DNA of 31,703 nt, from contig CAMLGF010000042.1 of NCBI GenBank assembly GCA_946479515.1, positions 1 to 31,703 of the forward strand, given 5' to 3'. A program made the translations under genes and the position numbers. Of this stretch, positions 16,697 to 25,597 are shown piece by piece. The DNA is from an uncultured Pseudomonadota bacterium (GTDB lineage: Bacteria; Pseudomonadota; Gammaproteobacteria; Steroidobacterales; Steroidobacteraceae). The notes beneath the pieces were generated by a model. It saw only the letters and a program-made list of their open reading frames with translations. It did no database searches and had not been told where the DNA came from. Every line of letters starts with the position of its first letter. Position 1 is the first letter of the stretch.

Positions 16697-18676
16697 CTAC
16701 TCGATCGGGATTTCGAACGGGCCCACGGGCAGGCCGTCACCATCGTAGAGATTGCAGAGCGGCGAGTCCGCCCAGCAGAAGCGGACCCGCGCGGGGTTCG
16801 CGACCTCGGCGGCATCCAGCGACACCCGCTCACGACCCGTGAGCCGCGCTGCCACGAATCGGCAGGAATTCTCGTCCGCGGCGCACACCTCGAATGCGGC
16901 AGGGTCGCGCGAACCGTACACGTCGAGTGCGCCGGCGAACTGCGCAAAGGTCACGTCGATGGCATCTCCCTTGCGAACAGCGGCAACCGGCTCGGCGCCC
17001 GACGCCGACAGTTGTTCGCCGAACACCAGATGCCGGGTGGCGCGCGCCAGCCGGCGTCCCACTTCCTGCTTGTTGTTGGGATGTACGTCGTCGCGATTGC
17101 CGATGTCGATGGTCACGACCAGCGCGGCGTTGCCGTCGGCCGCGACGGCGCGGCGCTGCGCGTCGCGCAGCAATGCCCACGCGCTCTCGACCGGATTCGG
17201 CGCCATGGGCCCGTAATTCGGCAGCTGCACCACCAGGAAGGGCAGCGGCGCCTCGAACTGCGCCCGCCAGTCGGCCATCAGCGCCGCGAGCTCCCGCTGG
17301 TACTGGCGTGCCTCGAGCAGATAGGCATTGGACTCCCCCTGATACCAGGCCACGCCACGCAACGAATAGTTGTGCAATGGGGCAATCATCGCGTTGTAGA
17401 TCGTCGCCGCGCCTGCCGTCGCCTCCCAGGGTGCGCGCGGCGGTGACTGCAGGCCGGCCGGGGCGATCTGGTATTCCCAGCCGGTGACCGGCACGCGCGT
17501 ACCATCGCCGAACACCAGCGCTCGCTTTTCGGCGGGGCCATACATGCCGCCGCTCATGTATGTGTCGAGGTCATTGACCACGATGAGATTGTCGCCCGCC
17601 TTGAGCAGACCGGCCGGCACCGCGTAGTTGCGTTCCGGACAGCAGCCGCTGGCACCGATGGCGCGGCCATTGACGAAGGTGAGATCGATCTCGTCCACCT
17701 GCCCCAGGGACAGCGTGGCCGGTAGTTTGGCCTGCGCGGCCGTGAGCCGCACGCCGGCGCGGTACCAGACGATGCCGTTGTAGCTGGCGAGCTCCGGCAC
17801 GCCCCAGGACTCCCAGGGCGTCAGCTCGCCGGGCGCCGGGCGCCAGACGGCGGCATCGCCGCGCACGCGCGCCCAGGGCGTGCGACCCGCCGTGAGCGCA
17901 CCCTGCTGCTGCCACCAGCGCTGCCAGATCTCGCCCCAGCGCGCCGCCGCAGCGCTCACGTCGGTGCGATAGAGGTCGAGCACCGCGAGCCGTTCATCGT
18001 AGCCACCGAGGCCGCGGATCGCCGCCTCGCTCAACCACGGCTGCAGCTTCGAGCCTCCCCACGCCGAGACGATCATGCCCTGGGCCACCGGCTGGCTCTT
18101 CACGAGCTCGCGCACGAAAAAGTAGCAGGATGCCGAAAAGTCGCCCGTGGTGTCGGGGCCGGCGACTTTCCACTCCAGCGCCTTGTCGAAGTCCGTGCGG
18201 ACACGGGGACTGCTGACCAGGGGCACGGTGATCTGGCGGATCCGCTCGTCGGCCGAGGCCGCGATCTCCGCGCGGCCGTTGATGGCGCCGCGCACGCCGA
18301 ACTGCATGTTGGACTGCCCGCTGCACAACCAGACGTCGCCGACGAGCACGTCATTGACCTTCTGTTCTCGATTGCCCGCGCGCGCGGTGAGCGCAAAAGG
18401 GCCGCCCGCCGGCCGGGGCGGCAATTGCGCGCGCCACGCGCCGTTCGCGCCCGCGGTGGCACTCGTGGCGACGTCGCCCAGCACGACCGTCACCGGCTGC
18501 CCGGGTTCGGCCCGGCCCCACACGTTGATGGGGCGATCCCGCTGCAGCACGGCGTGATCGACGAACAACGGTCCGAGCAGGTGTTCGGTCGGCGCCGCGT
18601 CCGCGGACATCGCCGGGCCGACACTCATCGCGACCAGCGACGCGCACGCCGCCAGCTTCATTCCACGTGCAGACAT
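16697..18676 (-). CDS. SGNH esterase of the sialate O-acetylesterase family, copy 1
   Basis: A 659-residue secreted esterase with a signal peptide (MKLAACASLVAMSVGPAMSADA). The SGNH fold is split. Block I is LCSGQSNM (Ser122), the oxyanion block is WYQGESN (444-450), and the catalytic pair is DVH (Asp530, His532). Residues about 265-410 form an inserted beta-sandwich (WYRAGVRLTAAQA, VDEIDLTFVNGRAIG) resembling a carbohydrate-binding or GH2-type module. This architecture matches sialate O-acetylesterase-type proteins that act as acetyl-xylan or acetyl-xyloglucan esterases (family CE20 type). ATG 18676 has AGGAG about 8 bases upstream. It follows copy 2 after 21 bases as one operon. Beside GH10 genes, removal of acetyl groups from hemicellulose is the likely job. 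Confidence 0.85.
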   Translation of the reverse strand: MSARGMKLAACASLVAMSVGPAMSADAAPTEHLLGPLFVDHAVLQRDRPINVWGRAEPGQPVTVVLGDVATSATAGANGAWRAQLPPRPAGGPFALTARAGNREQKVNDVLVGDVWLCSGQSNMQFGVRGAINGRAEIAASADERIRQITVPLVSSPRVRTDFDKALEWKVAGPDTTGDFSASCYFFVRELVKSQPVAQGMIVSAWGGSKLQPWLSEAAIRGLGGYDERLAVLDLYRTDVSAAAARWGEIWQRWWQQQGALTAGRTPWARVRGDAAVWRPAPGELTPWESWGVPELASYNGIVWYRAGVRLTAAQAKLPATLSLGQVDEIDLTFVNGRAIGASGCCPERNYAVPAGLLKAGDNLIVVNDLDTYMSGGMYGPAEKRALVFGDGTRVPVTGWEYQIAPAGLQSPPRAPWEATAGAATIYNAMIAPLHNYSLRGVAWYQGESNAYLLEARQYQRELAALMADWRAQFEAPLPFLVVQLPNYGPMAPNPVESAWALLRDAQRRAVAADGNAALVVTIDIGNRDDVHPNNKQEVGRRLARATRHLVFGEQLSASGAEPVAAVRKGDAIDVTFAQFAGALDVYGSRDPAAFEVCAADENSCRFVAARLTGRERVSLDAAEVANPARVRFCWADSPLCNLYDGDGLPVGPFEIPIE

Positions 18677-18697
18677 TTCCGCGCTCCTGACAACCGG

Positions 18698-20680
18698 CTA
18701 TTGGATTTCGAGCTCGAAGGGTCCCACCGGCAGGCCGGTGGTGTCGAACAGATTGCATAGCGGCGAATCCGCCCAGCAGAATCGCACGCGCGTGGCCGAA
18801 CCCGCGTCGGCATCGGTCAGCAGGATGGTGCCGCGGCCCGCCTCGCCGGGGCGCAGCTCGGCGCGCACGTACCGGCAGCTCTGCTGAGTAGCCCCGCAAA
18901 GCTCGAATGCCGCCGGATCTTTCGATCCGATCACGCGCAGATCACCGTCGAATCCCGCCAGCTTCACGAGCACCCCTTGGGCCGCTCGCGTCGCGGACTC
19001 GGGCTGCGCGCCGGAGGGCGAGATCCGCTCGCCGTACACCACGCTGCGCGCCGCGCGCGCCAGGCGCCGCCCCACTTCCTGCTTGTTCATGGGATGGATG
19101 TCGATGCGGTCGCCGATGTCGATGGTGACGACCAGTCCCGCGTTGCCATCGGCGGCGACCGCGCGACGCTGGGCATCACGCAGGCGCGCCCAGCCGCTGT
19201 CCGCCGGCGCGTTCGCCAGCGCATTCCAATTGGCCAGCTGCACCACCAGCCAGGGCAGCGGCGCCTCGAACTGGCGGCGCCAGTCCGCCATGAGCCCGCG
19301 CAGCAGCGGTTCATACTGGCGGGCGTCTTCGAGAGCGCCATTGGCCTCTCCCTGGTACCAGGCGATGCCACGCAGGCCATAGCGCCCGAGCGGCGCGATC
19401 ATGGCGTTGTAGAGCACGCTGACGCCGTTCAGCGTCTCCCAGGGAGCGTGCATCGGCCAGAGATTCGGCGGCGCCACCTGGTATTCCCAGCCGGCGAGCG
19501 GCACGCGCGTGCCATCGGCCAGCTCGATCGCCCGATCGCCGGCCTCGCCAAACAACCCGCCATTGCCCCAGAAGTCGTGCACATTGACGGTGACGACGTT
19601 GTCGCCCGCCTGAAGTAGTTTGGCCGGAAGCGCGTAGCGCCGCGGCTCGAGACCGAAGGTGTTGCCGACCGCGCGGCCATTCAGCCAGGTGACGTCCACG
19701 TCGTCGATCTGGCCCATGGAGAGCGTCGCCGGCTGCTTCGCCTGCGCTGCGGTGAGCGTCACGTGCGCACGGAACCAGACCATGCCGTCCCAGCGCTCGA
19801 GGTCGTGCATGCCCCAGGTTTCCCAGTAGCCGAGCCCGGCGGGGGCCGGCTGCCAGGCACCCGCGTCCGAGCCGGGCAGCCACGGACGCCGGCCTCCCGT
19901 CGCGGGCTGCGACGACCACCAGGCCTGCCAGCGCTCGCCCCAGTGGCGAAAGGCCAGCGGCCGGTCGCGGCGATATTCAGCGAGCAGATCCAGTGCCGGC
20001 CCGTAGCCGGCTTGCCGGCGCAGCGCGGCCTCGCTCATCCAGGGTTCGATGCGGCTGCCGCCCCAGCTCGCATGGATGATTCCCTGCGGCACGTCGATGC
20101 TCTTCTGCAGCTCGCGCACGAAGTAGTAGCAGACCGCGGAGAAATGCTCGGTGTTGCCCGGAGCGGCGAGCTTCCATTCCAGCGGCGCATCGAAGCCCTC
20201 GAGCGCCTGCGCGCTGCTGCCGCGCGGAACGGTCACGGAGCGGATACGCGCGTTCGCGGACAGCGCCGCTTCGTTGTAGGCGTCGTGCGTGCCGCGCACC
20301 GGGAATTCCATGTTCGACTGGCCCGAACACAGCCACACGTCGCCGACGAGCACGTCGTTGATCGCCTGCGTGCGCGAGCCATCGCTGGCGGACAGCACGT
20401 GCGGCCCACCTGCCGGCAGGGCCGGCAACCGGGCGCTCCAGTTCCCGTGCGAATCGGCGCGCGCCGTCGCGGCGACCTCATCCAGCCGAACGGTGATCTC
20501 GGCGCCGGGGCCCGAGTGTCCGTACACGTCGATGGGGCGATCGCGCTGGAGGATGGCGTGGTCGACGAACAGCGGGGCGAGCAGACTTCGCTGCGTCTGA
20601 GCCTGCGCCGTCAGCGCGACTCCCTGGCACGTGCACAGGCACAGCATCGATGCCAGAACCAAAGTCTTTCGCTGTAACAT
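18698..20680 (-). CDS. SGNH esterase of the sialate O-acetylesterase family, copy 2
   Basis: A 660-residue paralog of the downstream esterase, with the same domain order and nearly equal length. The signal peptide ends near QAQA. Ser122 sits in LCSGQSNMEF. The oxyanion block reads WYQGEAN, with Ala where copy 1 has Ser. The Asp-His pair is in DRIDIHPMNKQEVG. The inserted sandwich domain is present (WFRAHVTLTAAQA, VDVTWLNGRAVG), and both copies end with RVRFCWADSPLCNL. It is the first gene of the minus-strand operon. ATG 20680 has a GGGAGCGGGGA ribosome site and lies 11 bases from the divergent cupin gene. Copies differ in and around the insert, so they may take different acetylated substrates. 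Confidence 0.85.
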   Translation of the reverse strand: MLQRKTLVLASMLCLCTCQGVALTAQAQTQRSLLAPLFVDHAILQRDRPIDVYGHSGPGAEITVRLDEVAATARADSHGNWSARLPALPAGGPHVLSASDGSRTQAINDVLVGDVWLCSGQSNMEFPVRGTHDAYNEAALSANARIRSVTVPRGSSAQALEGFDAPLEWKLAAPGNTEHFSAVCYYFVRELQKSIDVPQGIIHASWGGSRIEPWMSEAALRRQAGYGPALDLLAEYRRDRPLAFRHWGERWQAWWSSQPATGGRRPWLPGSDAGAWQPAPAGLGYWETWGMHDLERWDGMVWFRAHVTLTAAQAKQPATLSMGQIDDVDVTWLNGRAVGNTFGLEPRRYALPAKLLQAGDNVVTVNVHDFWGNGGLFGEAGDRAIELADGTRVPLAGWEYQVAPPNLWPMHAPWETLNGVSVLYNAMIAPLGRYGLRGIAWYQGEANGALEDARQYEPLLRGLMADWRRQFEAPLPWLVVQLANWNALANAPADSGWARLRDAQRRAVAADGNAGLVVTIDIGDRIDIHPMNKQEVGRRLARAARSVVYGERISPSGAQPESATRAAQGVLVKLAGFDGDLRVIGSKDPAAFELCGATQQSCRYVRAELRPGEAGRGTILLTDADAGSATRVRFCWADSPLCNLFDTTGLPVGPFELEIQ

Positions 20681-20691
20681 TCCCCGCTCCC

Positions 20692-21726
20692 ATGACTGAA
20701 TTCGCCCAAATAGTCGTTCGACACGGCGTCGATCTCAAGACCTTCAACGACGAGATACGCGCGGCCCGCCAGCCCGTGGTGTTCAAGGGGGCGGTGGACC
20801 ACTGGCCCATCGTCGCCGCCGGCCGCGAATCGCCGCGCGCACTCGCCGACTATATCCGGCGTTTCGATCGCGGCTCGCAAATTCCCATCATCGAGGTGCC
20901 GCCATCGCAGGGCGGCCGGCTCTTCTATCGCGAGGACATGAGCGGCTTCAACTTCGAGCGCAGTTTCGCCGCGCTGGGTGACACGCTCGATCGCCTGCTG
21001 GCCCTTGCCGAGCAAGCCGACCCCATCACGCTGTTCATCGAGTCGCTGCGCACCGAGCAGCACCTGCACGATTTTCCCGCCGCGCATCCCATGCCTTTGC
21101 TGCCGCCGACCGTCATCCCGCGGCTGTGGGTGGGCAATCGCGTCACCGTGCAGACGCACTACGATCTGCTGGAGAACATCGCGTGCGTGGTGGGCGGGCG
21201 TCGCCGCTTCACGCTGTTTCCACCGGATCAGATCGCGAACCTGTACATGGGCCCGGTGGAATTCACGCCGGCAGGCACGCCCATCAGCATGGTGCCGCTG
21301 GACGATCCGGACCTGGCGCGATATCCGCGTTTCGCCGCGGCGCTGAAGCACGCGCAGCAGGCCGAGCTCGAGCCGGGCGATGCGCTGTACATTCCCTACG
21401 CATGGTGGCATCACGTGGAATCGCTGACCACGTTCAACGCGCTGGTCAATTACTGGTGGAACGATACGAAGTCGTCGGGCTCTCCGTATGGCGCATTGCT
21501 GCACGCGGCGATGAGCCTGCGCGACATGCCTCCCGACCAGCGCGAAGTGTGGCGCGCGTTCTTCGACCACCTGGTATTCACGGACCCGGAGACCGCACTG
21601 GCGCATCTGTCACCGGGGCAGCGCGGCCTGCTCGGGCCGCCCACCGCCAAACGGGTGCGCGAGGTGCGCGAGATTCTCGCCATGGCGTTCCCGCCATCGC
21701 CCGCCAAGCCGCCTGCACGCAACTGA
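20692..21726 (+). CDS. JmjC/cupin-8 domain protein, copy 2
   Basis: A 344-residue paralog of the protein at 11595-12632. The metal ligands are THYD (His156, Asp158) and WWHHVES (His240 or His241), with GGRRRFTLFPPDQ between. No signal peptide is present. ATG 20692 was chosen because the aligned paralog starts at about the same place; an ATG at 20650 would lie inside the divergent esterase gene. No ribosome site is visible, and TGTAACAT at 20672-20679 could be a -10 giving an almost leaderless mRNA. It heads a plus-strand run of GH10, DUF4861, GH105 and propeller genes. Such cupins often sit with TonB-type polysaccharide loci in Xanthomonas- and Caulobacter-like bacteria, with role unknown. 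Confidence 0.85.
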   Translation: MTEFAQIVVRHGVDLKTFNDEIRAARQPVVFKGAVDHWPIVAAGRESPRALADYIRRFDRGSQIPIIEVPPSQGGRLFYREDMSGFNFERSFAALGDTLDRLLALAEQADPITLFIESLRTEQHLHDFPAAHPMPLLPPTVIPRLWVGNRVTVQTHYDLLENIACVVGGRRRFTLFPPDQIANLYMGPVEFTPAGTPISMVPLDDPDLARYPRFAAALKHAQQAELEPGDALYIPYAWWHHVESLTTFNALVNYWWNDTKSSGSPYGALLHAAMSLRDMPPDQREVWRAFFDHLVFTDPETALAHLSPGQRGLLGPPTAKRVREVREILAMAFPPSPAKPPARN

Positions 21727-21785
21727 TGTGAAACCAAATCGCCGCCGGATCATCGAACCAGGCGGCAACCAGGGGGACCCAGGTC

Positions 21786-23030
21786 ATGAAACGACTCATC
21801 TGCGCGCTTGCCTCGTCGGTACTCGTGGTTCTGGCCGGTTGCGGCGGCGGCGGCGATTTCCAGGGCGGGCCCGGTGGTGGCGGCGGCGGCGGCGGCAATA
21901 CGCCCACCCTGCCCCCGCCCGCGAGCGCACCAGCCTTGAAGACGGTGCTCGCCGCCAAGTACGGAATGACGGATTTCCCGGTCGGCGCCGCCATCGAGCC
22001 GGGCGCGACCACCTCGTCTCCTGAGTCCGCGCTGCTGCTCAAGCACTTCAGCAGCGTGACCGCGGAGAATGCGATGAAGCCGGACACCGTCTGGCCCACG
22101 GGCGCCAACAACCCCAACTTCGTGCCTGCCGACGTCATCTACGACTTCGCCATTGCCAACGGCATCCGGGTGCGAGGCCACACGCTGCTGTGGCACCAGA
22201 CGGCGCCGTCCTGGTTCTTCGCGGGCGACACCAGCAATCCGGCCAGCTACCGTGCCACCGTGCAGCAGCGTCTGCGCGATTACATCTTCGCGGTCGTCAC
22301 GCACTTTCCGCAGGTCTATGCGTGGGACGTGGTCAACGAAGTCGCCAGCGACGACCCGAATGCCGTGAATCCGTACCGCACCAACAGCCCCTGGTACCAG
22401 GCGTACAGCGTGGGCGGCATGAATGGCAGCGACTACGTCGTGGATGCATTCCTGTTCGCCACGCAGGCGCGAGCCTCCATCGGCAAGAGCAGCTCGAACA
22501 TGAAGCTGATGCTCAACGACTACAACACCGAGCTTCCGGGCAAGCGCGCCAACGTGCTGCAGATCGTGCAGGACGTGCTCGACAGCGGTGTCGGCGCGCA
22601 GATCGACGGCGTCGGGCACCAGTTCCATCTGCAGATCAACGCCGACGTGGCGCAGGTCACCGCGGCGTTCACGGCCATCGAGGCGCTCGGCAGCATGCTG
22701 GTCAACCACGTGACGGAGCTGGACGTGTCCGTGTATGCCGATCCCGGCGATTGTTTCGCGCAGCGGACGATCCCGCCCTGCCTGGCGGACGTCGGCACCA
22801 CCGCGCCACAGAACCTGCTGTCGGCCCAGGCGCTCAAGTACCGGGAACTGTTCAATGCCTTCGAGCGACCGAGCGTGACCTCGGTGAGCCTCTGGGGCAT
22901 TGCCGACAATCACACCTGGCTGAACTCGTTCCCGGTCATGCGCACCAATCATCCTTTGCTGTTCGACCGCTCCGGCAATCCCAAGTGGGCGTTCTGGACG
23001 GTGGTGGATCCTGCCATTCAAGTACCCTGA
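21786..23030 (+). CDS. GH10 endo-beta-1,4-xylanase, lipoprotein, copy 1
   Basis: A 414-residue glycoside hydrolase family 10 enzyme. Lipobox LAGC (Cys19) is followed by a Gly/Pro-rich linker to about residue 48, placing the catalytic domain at the cell surface or in the periplasm. GH10 signatures are intact: TAENAMK for the -2 subsite, LLWHQ for the -1 histidine, WDVVNE with acid/base Glu185, LMLNDYN, and TELD with nucleophile Glu311. LWGIADNHTWL closes the barrel. The expected reaction is retaining cleavage of the xylan backbone. AGGGGGA lies about 8 bases before ATG 21786. A second GH10 gene follows after 81 bases. Confidence 0.95.
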   Translation: MKRLICALASSVLVVLAGCGGGGDFQGGPGGGGGGGGNTPTLPPPASAPALKTVLAAKYGMTDFPVGAAIEPGATTSSPESALLLKHFSSVTAENAMKPDTVWPTGANNPNFVPADVIYDFAIANGIRVRGHTLLWHQTAPSWFFAGDTSNPASYRATVQQRLRDYIFAVVTHFPQVYAWDVVNEVASDDPNAVNPYRTNSPWYQAYSVGGMNGSDYVVDAFLFATQARASIGKSSSNMKLMLNDYNTELPGKRANVLQIVQDVLDSGVGAQIDGVGHQFHLQINADVAQVTAAFTAIEALGSMLVNHVTELDVSVYADPGDCFAQRTIPPCLADVGTTAPQNLLSAQALKYRELFNAFERPSVTSVSLWGIADNHTWLNSFPVMRTNHPLLFDRSGNPKWAFWTVVDPAIQVP

Positions 23031-23111
23031 GTCCGCTGGTAGTTAGCGGTTGCGCCGCGGCACCTCGCGCGGCAAGATCGCCGACGTTTTTTCCGGTCGA
23101 AGGGGACGGAG

Positions 23112-24353
23112 ATGCGAACTGGTTTCGGGGCGGCCGTGCTGGCCGCGGCCATTCTGTTGTCCGCGTGCGGCGGAGGCGGATCGGGGAGCGGCGGCGCCCA
23201 GCCTCCGCCCGGAGGATCAGGTACGCCACAACTTCCACCGCCCGGATCGGCGCCAGCGCTGAAGACAGCTCTCGCAGGCAGTTTCCTCGTTGGCGCGGCC
23301 ATCGGCCCCGCGTCCACCCTCGACGCGGACTCCGATCTGCTGCTGAAGCATTTCAACAGCATCACCGCCGACAACGCATTGAAGGCCGACACCGTGCAAC
23401 CAGGCCTCCCCGGCTCGCCCGATTTGCCGGGCGCCATGAATTTCGGACCGGCGGACACCCTGATCGCGTACGCCCGTGCCAACGACCTGCGCATGCGCGG
23501 CCACACGCTGCTCTGGTACTACGTGACTCCGGCCTGGTTCTTCGCGGGCTGCGACACCGACCCGGCGGGCTGCCTGCCACAGGTGCGTCTGCGACTGCAC
23601 GACTACATCCATGCGGTGATGGCGCACGTGGGCTCCGACGTGTACGCGTGGGACGTGGTGAACGAGGTCGTCAATCCCGATCCATCCTCCGGCAATCCCT
23701 ATCGCACGGGGTCCTGGTACCAGGTCTATCTGAACGCCAAGAATGGCGGCGCCAACGTAGAGCCTTATGACTACATCGAGGATGCCTTTCGTTATGCCGC
23801 GGAAGCCCGCGCGTCGCTCGGCCTCGACAGCAGCAATCTGAAGCTGATGATCAATGAATACGGCACGGAGTTGCCAGGCAAACGCGCCAATCTCATTCGC
23901 ATCATCAACGATCTGCGCAACAAGGGTGTGCCGCTGGACGGCGTGGGCCATCAGTTCCACTTGCGAATCGACGCTTCCGTCGCTCAGGTGACGCAGGCCT
24001 TGATCGACATCGAAGACCTCGGCGGCCTGGTGAATCACGTGACCGAACTGGACGTGAACGTGTACGACGATCCGCCGAGCTGCAGTGCCAGCGGCTCGGG
24101 GTGCCTGCCGGACTACGGCGGAATCCTGCCGCAGTTCGTTTCGTCGCGCGAGGCGCTGCTCTATCGCGCCCTGTTCCTGGCCTTCAAGCGCCCCAGCGTC
24201 GAGTCCGTCACCACCTGGGGGCTGGCGGACAACCGCACCTGGTTGAACGACTTTCCGGGTGTGCGACGCAATCATCCGTTGCTCTTCAATGCCGCCCTGC
24301 AGCCCAAGTGGTCGTTCTGGGCGGTGGTGGATCCGACGATCGCTGTGCCATAG
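23112..24353 (+). CDS. GH10 family lipoprotein with altered subsite residues, copy 2
   Basis: A 413-residue GH10 lipoprotein (lipobox LSAC, Cys19) with a Gly/Pro linker, clearly a paralog of the gene before it. The acid/base Glu185 (WDVVNE) and nucleophile Glu312 (TELD) are kept. Four conserved positions differ from copy 1: TAENAMK is TADNALK, LLWHQ is LLWYY, NDYN is NEYG, and the tryptophan-loop reads LADNRTWL. Changes at the -1 and -2 subsites suggest a different or narrower sugar preference, or weak activity. Extra cysteines (AGCDTDPAGC and SCSASGSGC) may form disulfides. ATG 23112 has AGGGGA just upstream. The DUF4861 gene follows after 26 bases. Confidence 0.92.
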   Translation: MRTGFGAAVLAAAILLSACGGGGSGSGGAQPPPGGSGTPQLPPPGSAPALKTALAGSFLVGAAIGPASTLDADSDLLLKHFNSITADNALKADTVQPGLPGSPDLPGAMNFGPADTLIAYARANDLRMRGHTLLWYYVTPAWFFAGCDTDPAGCLPQVRLRLHDYIHAVMAHVGSDVYAWDVVNEVVNPDPSSGNPYRTGSWYQVYLNAKNGGANVEPYDYIEDAFRYAAEARASLGLDSSNLKLMINEYGTELPGKRANLIRIINDLRNKGVPLDGVGHQFHLRIDASVAQVTQALIDIEDLGGLVNHVTELDVNVYDDPPSCSASGSGCLPDYGGILPQFVSSREALLYRALFLAFKRPSVESVTTWGLADNRTWLNDFPGVRRNHPLLFNAALQPKWSFWAVVDPTIAVP

Positions 24354-24379
24354 TCCCGCCTGCACTCAAAGGGGGGCTC

Positions 24380-25597
24380 ATGAACACAGGGACCTGCGGC
24401 ATGGCGGCCGCGGCGCTGCTCGCGAGCGCATCGGCACTGGGCGCGGGCGTCAGCGTCACCGTCGAAAACGGTCTCGGCGCGGCCCGCCCGGGCGCCGTCA
24501 TCGCCGTGCCGTTCGCCAGCATCGCGCGACTCGACTCCTCGCTGCGCATGTACCACGTCGTGGTGAAGGACGCCCGGGGCCGGGTGCTGCCCGCGCAGAT
24601 CACTAACTACCAACACGACCACCGCGGCGCGCAGTACGACGACCTGGTGTTCGCCTACGATTTCGCGCCCGACGAGCGGCGTGCCGTCTTCCGCGTGCAG
24701 GCCGTCGAAAAGGCCACGCCTCCCGAGCCGGCCTGCGCCTATGCGCGCCTGGTGCCCGAACGCTTCGATGACATGGCCTGGGAAAACGACCGCATCGCGC
24801 ACCGCATGTACGGCTTCGCACTGAATACCCCGGCCGCGGGCATGGAACGGCTGCGCGGCAGCGGCATCGACATCTGGGGCAAGCGTGTCGGCTATCCGAT
24901 CATCGATCGCTGGTATGCGAAGGGGCACGACCAGCTGCATCAGGACGGCGAGGGAGAAGGACTCGATCTTTACAGCATCGGCGGCTCGCGCGGCGCCGGC
25001 GGCACCGGCCTGTGGGATGGCGGCAGGTTGTGGACCTCGGACAATTTCGTGTCCGCGCAGGTGCTCTCGAATGGGCCGCGCCGCGTCGCGTTCAGACTGA
25101 GCTATGCGCCCTGGGACGCGGGCGCTGCCGGCGCGGTCAGCGAAGTCAAGCAAATCACCATGGACTGCGGGCGCAATCTCGATAGCGTCGCCAGCACGTT
25201 CGACCTCGGCGTGCCGGAGGCCACGGCGGCCATCGGTATCACCGAGCACGCCCCGCCCGAAGGTTACCCCGCCGGCGTGCTCGTGAAGGATCCCGACGGC
25301 CGCTGGATGAGCTGGTGGGAGGAAAACCGCGAGGGCGGCCTGGGTGTCGCGATCATCCTGGCCGCCGGGGAGACAGCGGCGGGCTTCGCGTATGAGCCGC
25401 CTGCGCGTGCGCCCGGCAATGGCAATCATCTGCTGCTGGTGAAGGCGCGGGACGGCGTGCCAGTGCGGTATTTCGCGGGCGCGGGCTGGACGGGCAGCGG
25501 CCAGTTCACCGACCGTGCCGCCTGGGAGCAATTCGTGCGGGCCCAGGCAGCCCGCGCGCGCGAGCCGCTGCGCATCAGCGTGAGCGCGCCGCGGTGA
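24380..25597 (+). CDS. DUF4861 family secreted protein
   Basis: A 405-residue protein with a signal peptide (MAAAALLASASALGAG). It matches the DUF4861 family: an N-terminal beta domain (VSVTVENGLGAARPGAVIAVPF), then WENDRIAHRMYGFAL, GHDQLHQDGEGEGLDLY and a C-terminal part with SWWEENREGGLGVAIIL. No proven activity is recalled. The fold is probably beta-sandwich rich, and several Trp, His and Asp-rich motifs could form a sugar site. The start at ATG 24380 has AAGGGGGG close upstream; the open frame extends further 5' only as shadow of the GH10 gene. Its stop overlaps the GH105 start by GTGA, so the two are made together and probably act on the same uronate-containing glycan. Confidence 0.8.
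   Translation: MNTGTCGMAAAALLASASALGAGVSVTVENGLGAARPGAVIAVPFASIARLDSSLRMYHVVVKDARGRVLPAQITNYQHDHRGAQYDDLVFAYDFAPDERRAVFRVQAVEKATPPEPACAYARLVPERFDDMAWENDRIAHRMYGFALNTPAAGMERLRGSGIDIWGKRVGYPIIDRWYAKGHDQLHQDGEGEGLDLYSIGGSRGAGGTGLWDGGRLWTSDNFVSAQVLSNGPRRVAFRLSYAPWDAGAAGAVSEVKQITMDCGRNLDSVASTFDLGVPEATAAIGITEHAPPEGYPAGVLVKDPDGRWMSWWEENREGGLGVAIILAAGETAAGFAYEPPARAPGNGNHLLLVKARDGVPVRYFAGAGWTGSGQFTDRAAWEQFVRAQAARAREPLRISVSAPR

Noticed and set aside
23054..23092. GCCGCG/CGCGGC hairpin and T6 run between the two GH10 genes
   Set aside because: The T run starts 14 bases after the stem, too far for an intrinsic terminator, and such GC arms are frequent by chance here.
22190..23770. A 526-codon plus frame running across both GH10 genes
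   Set aside because: It lies out of frame with two intact GH10 proteins and their signal peptides, and has no recognisable domain.
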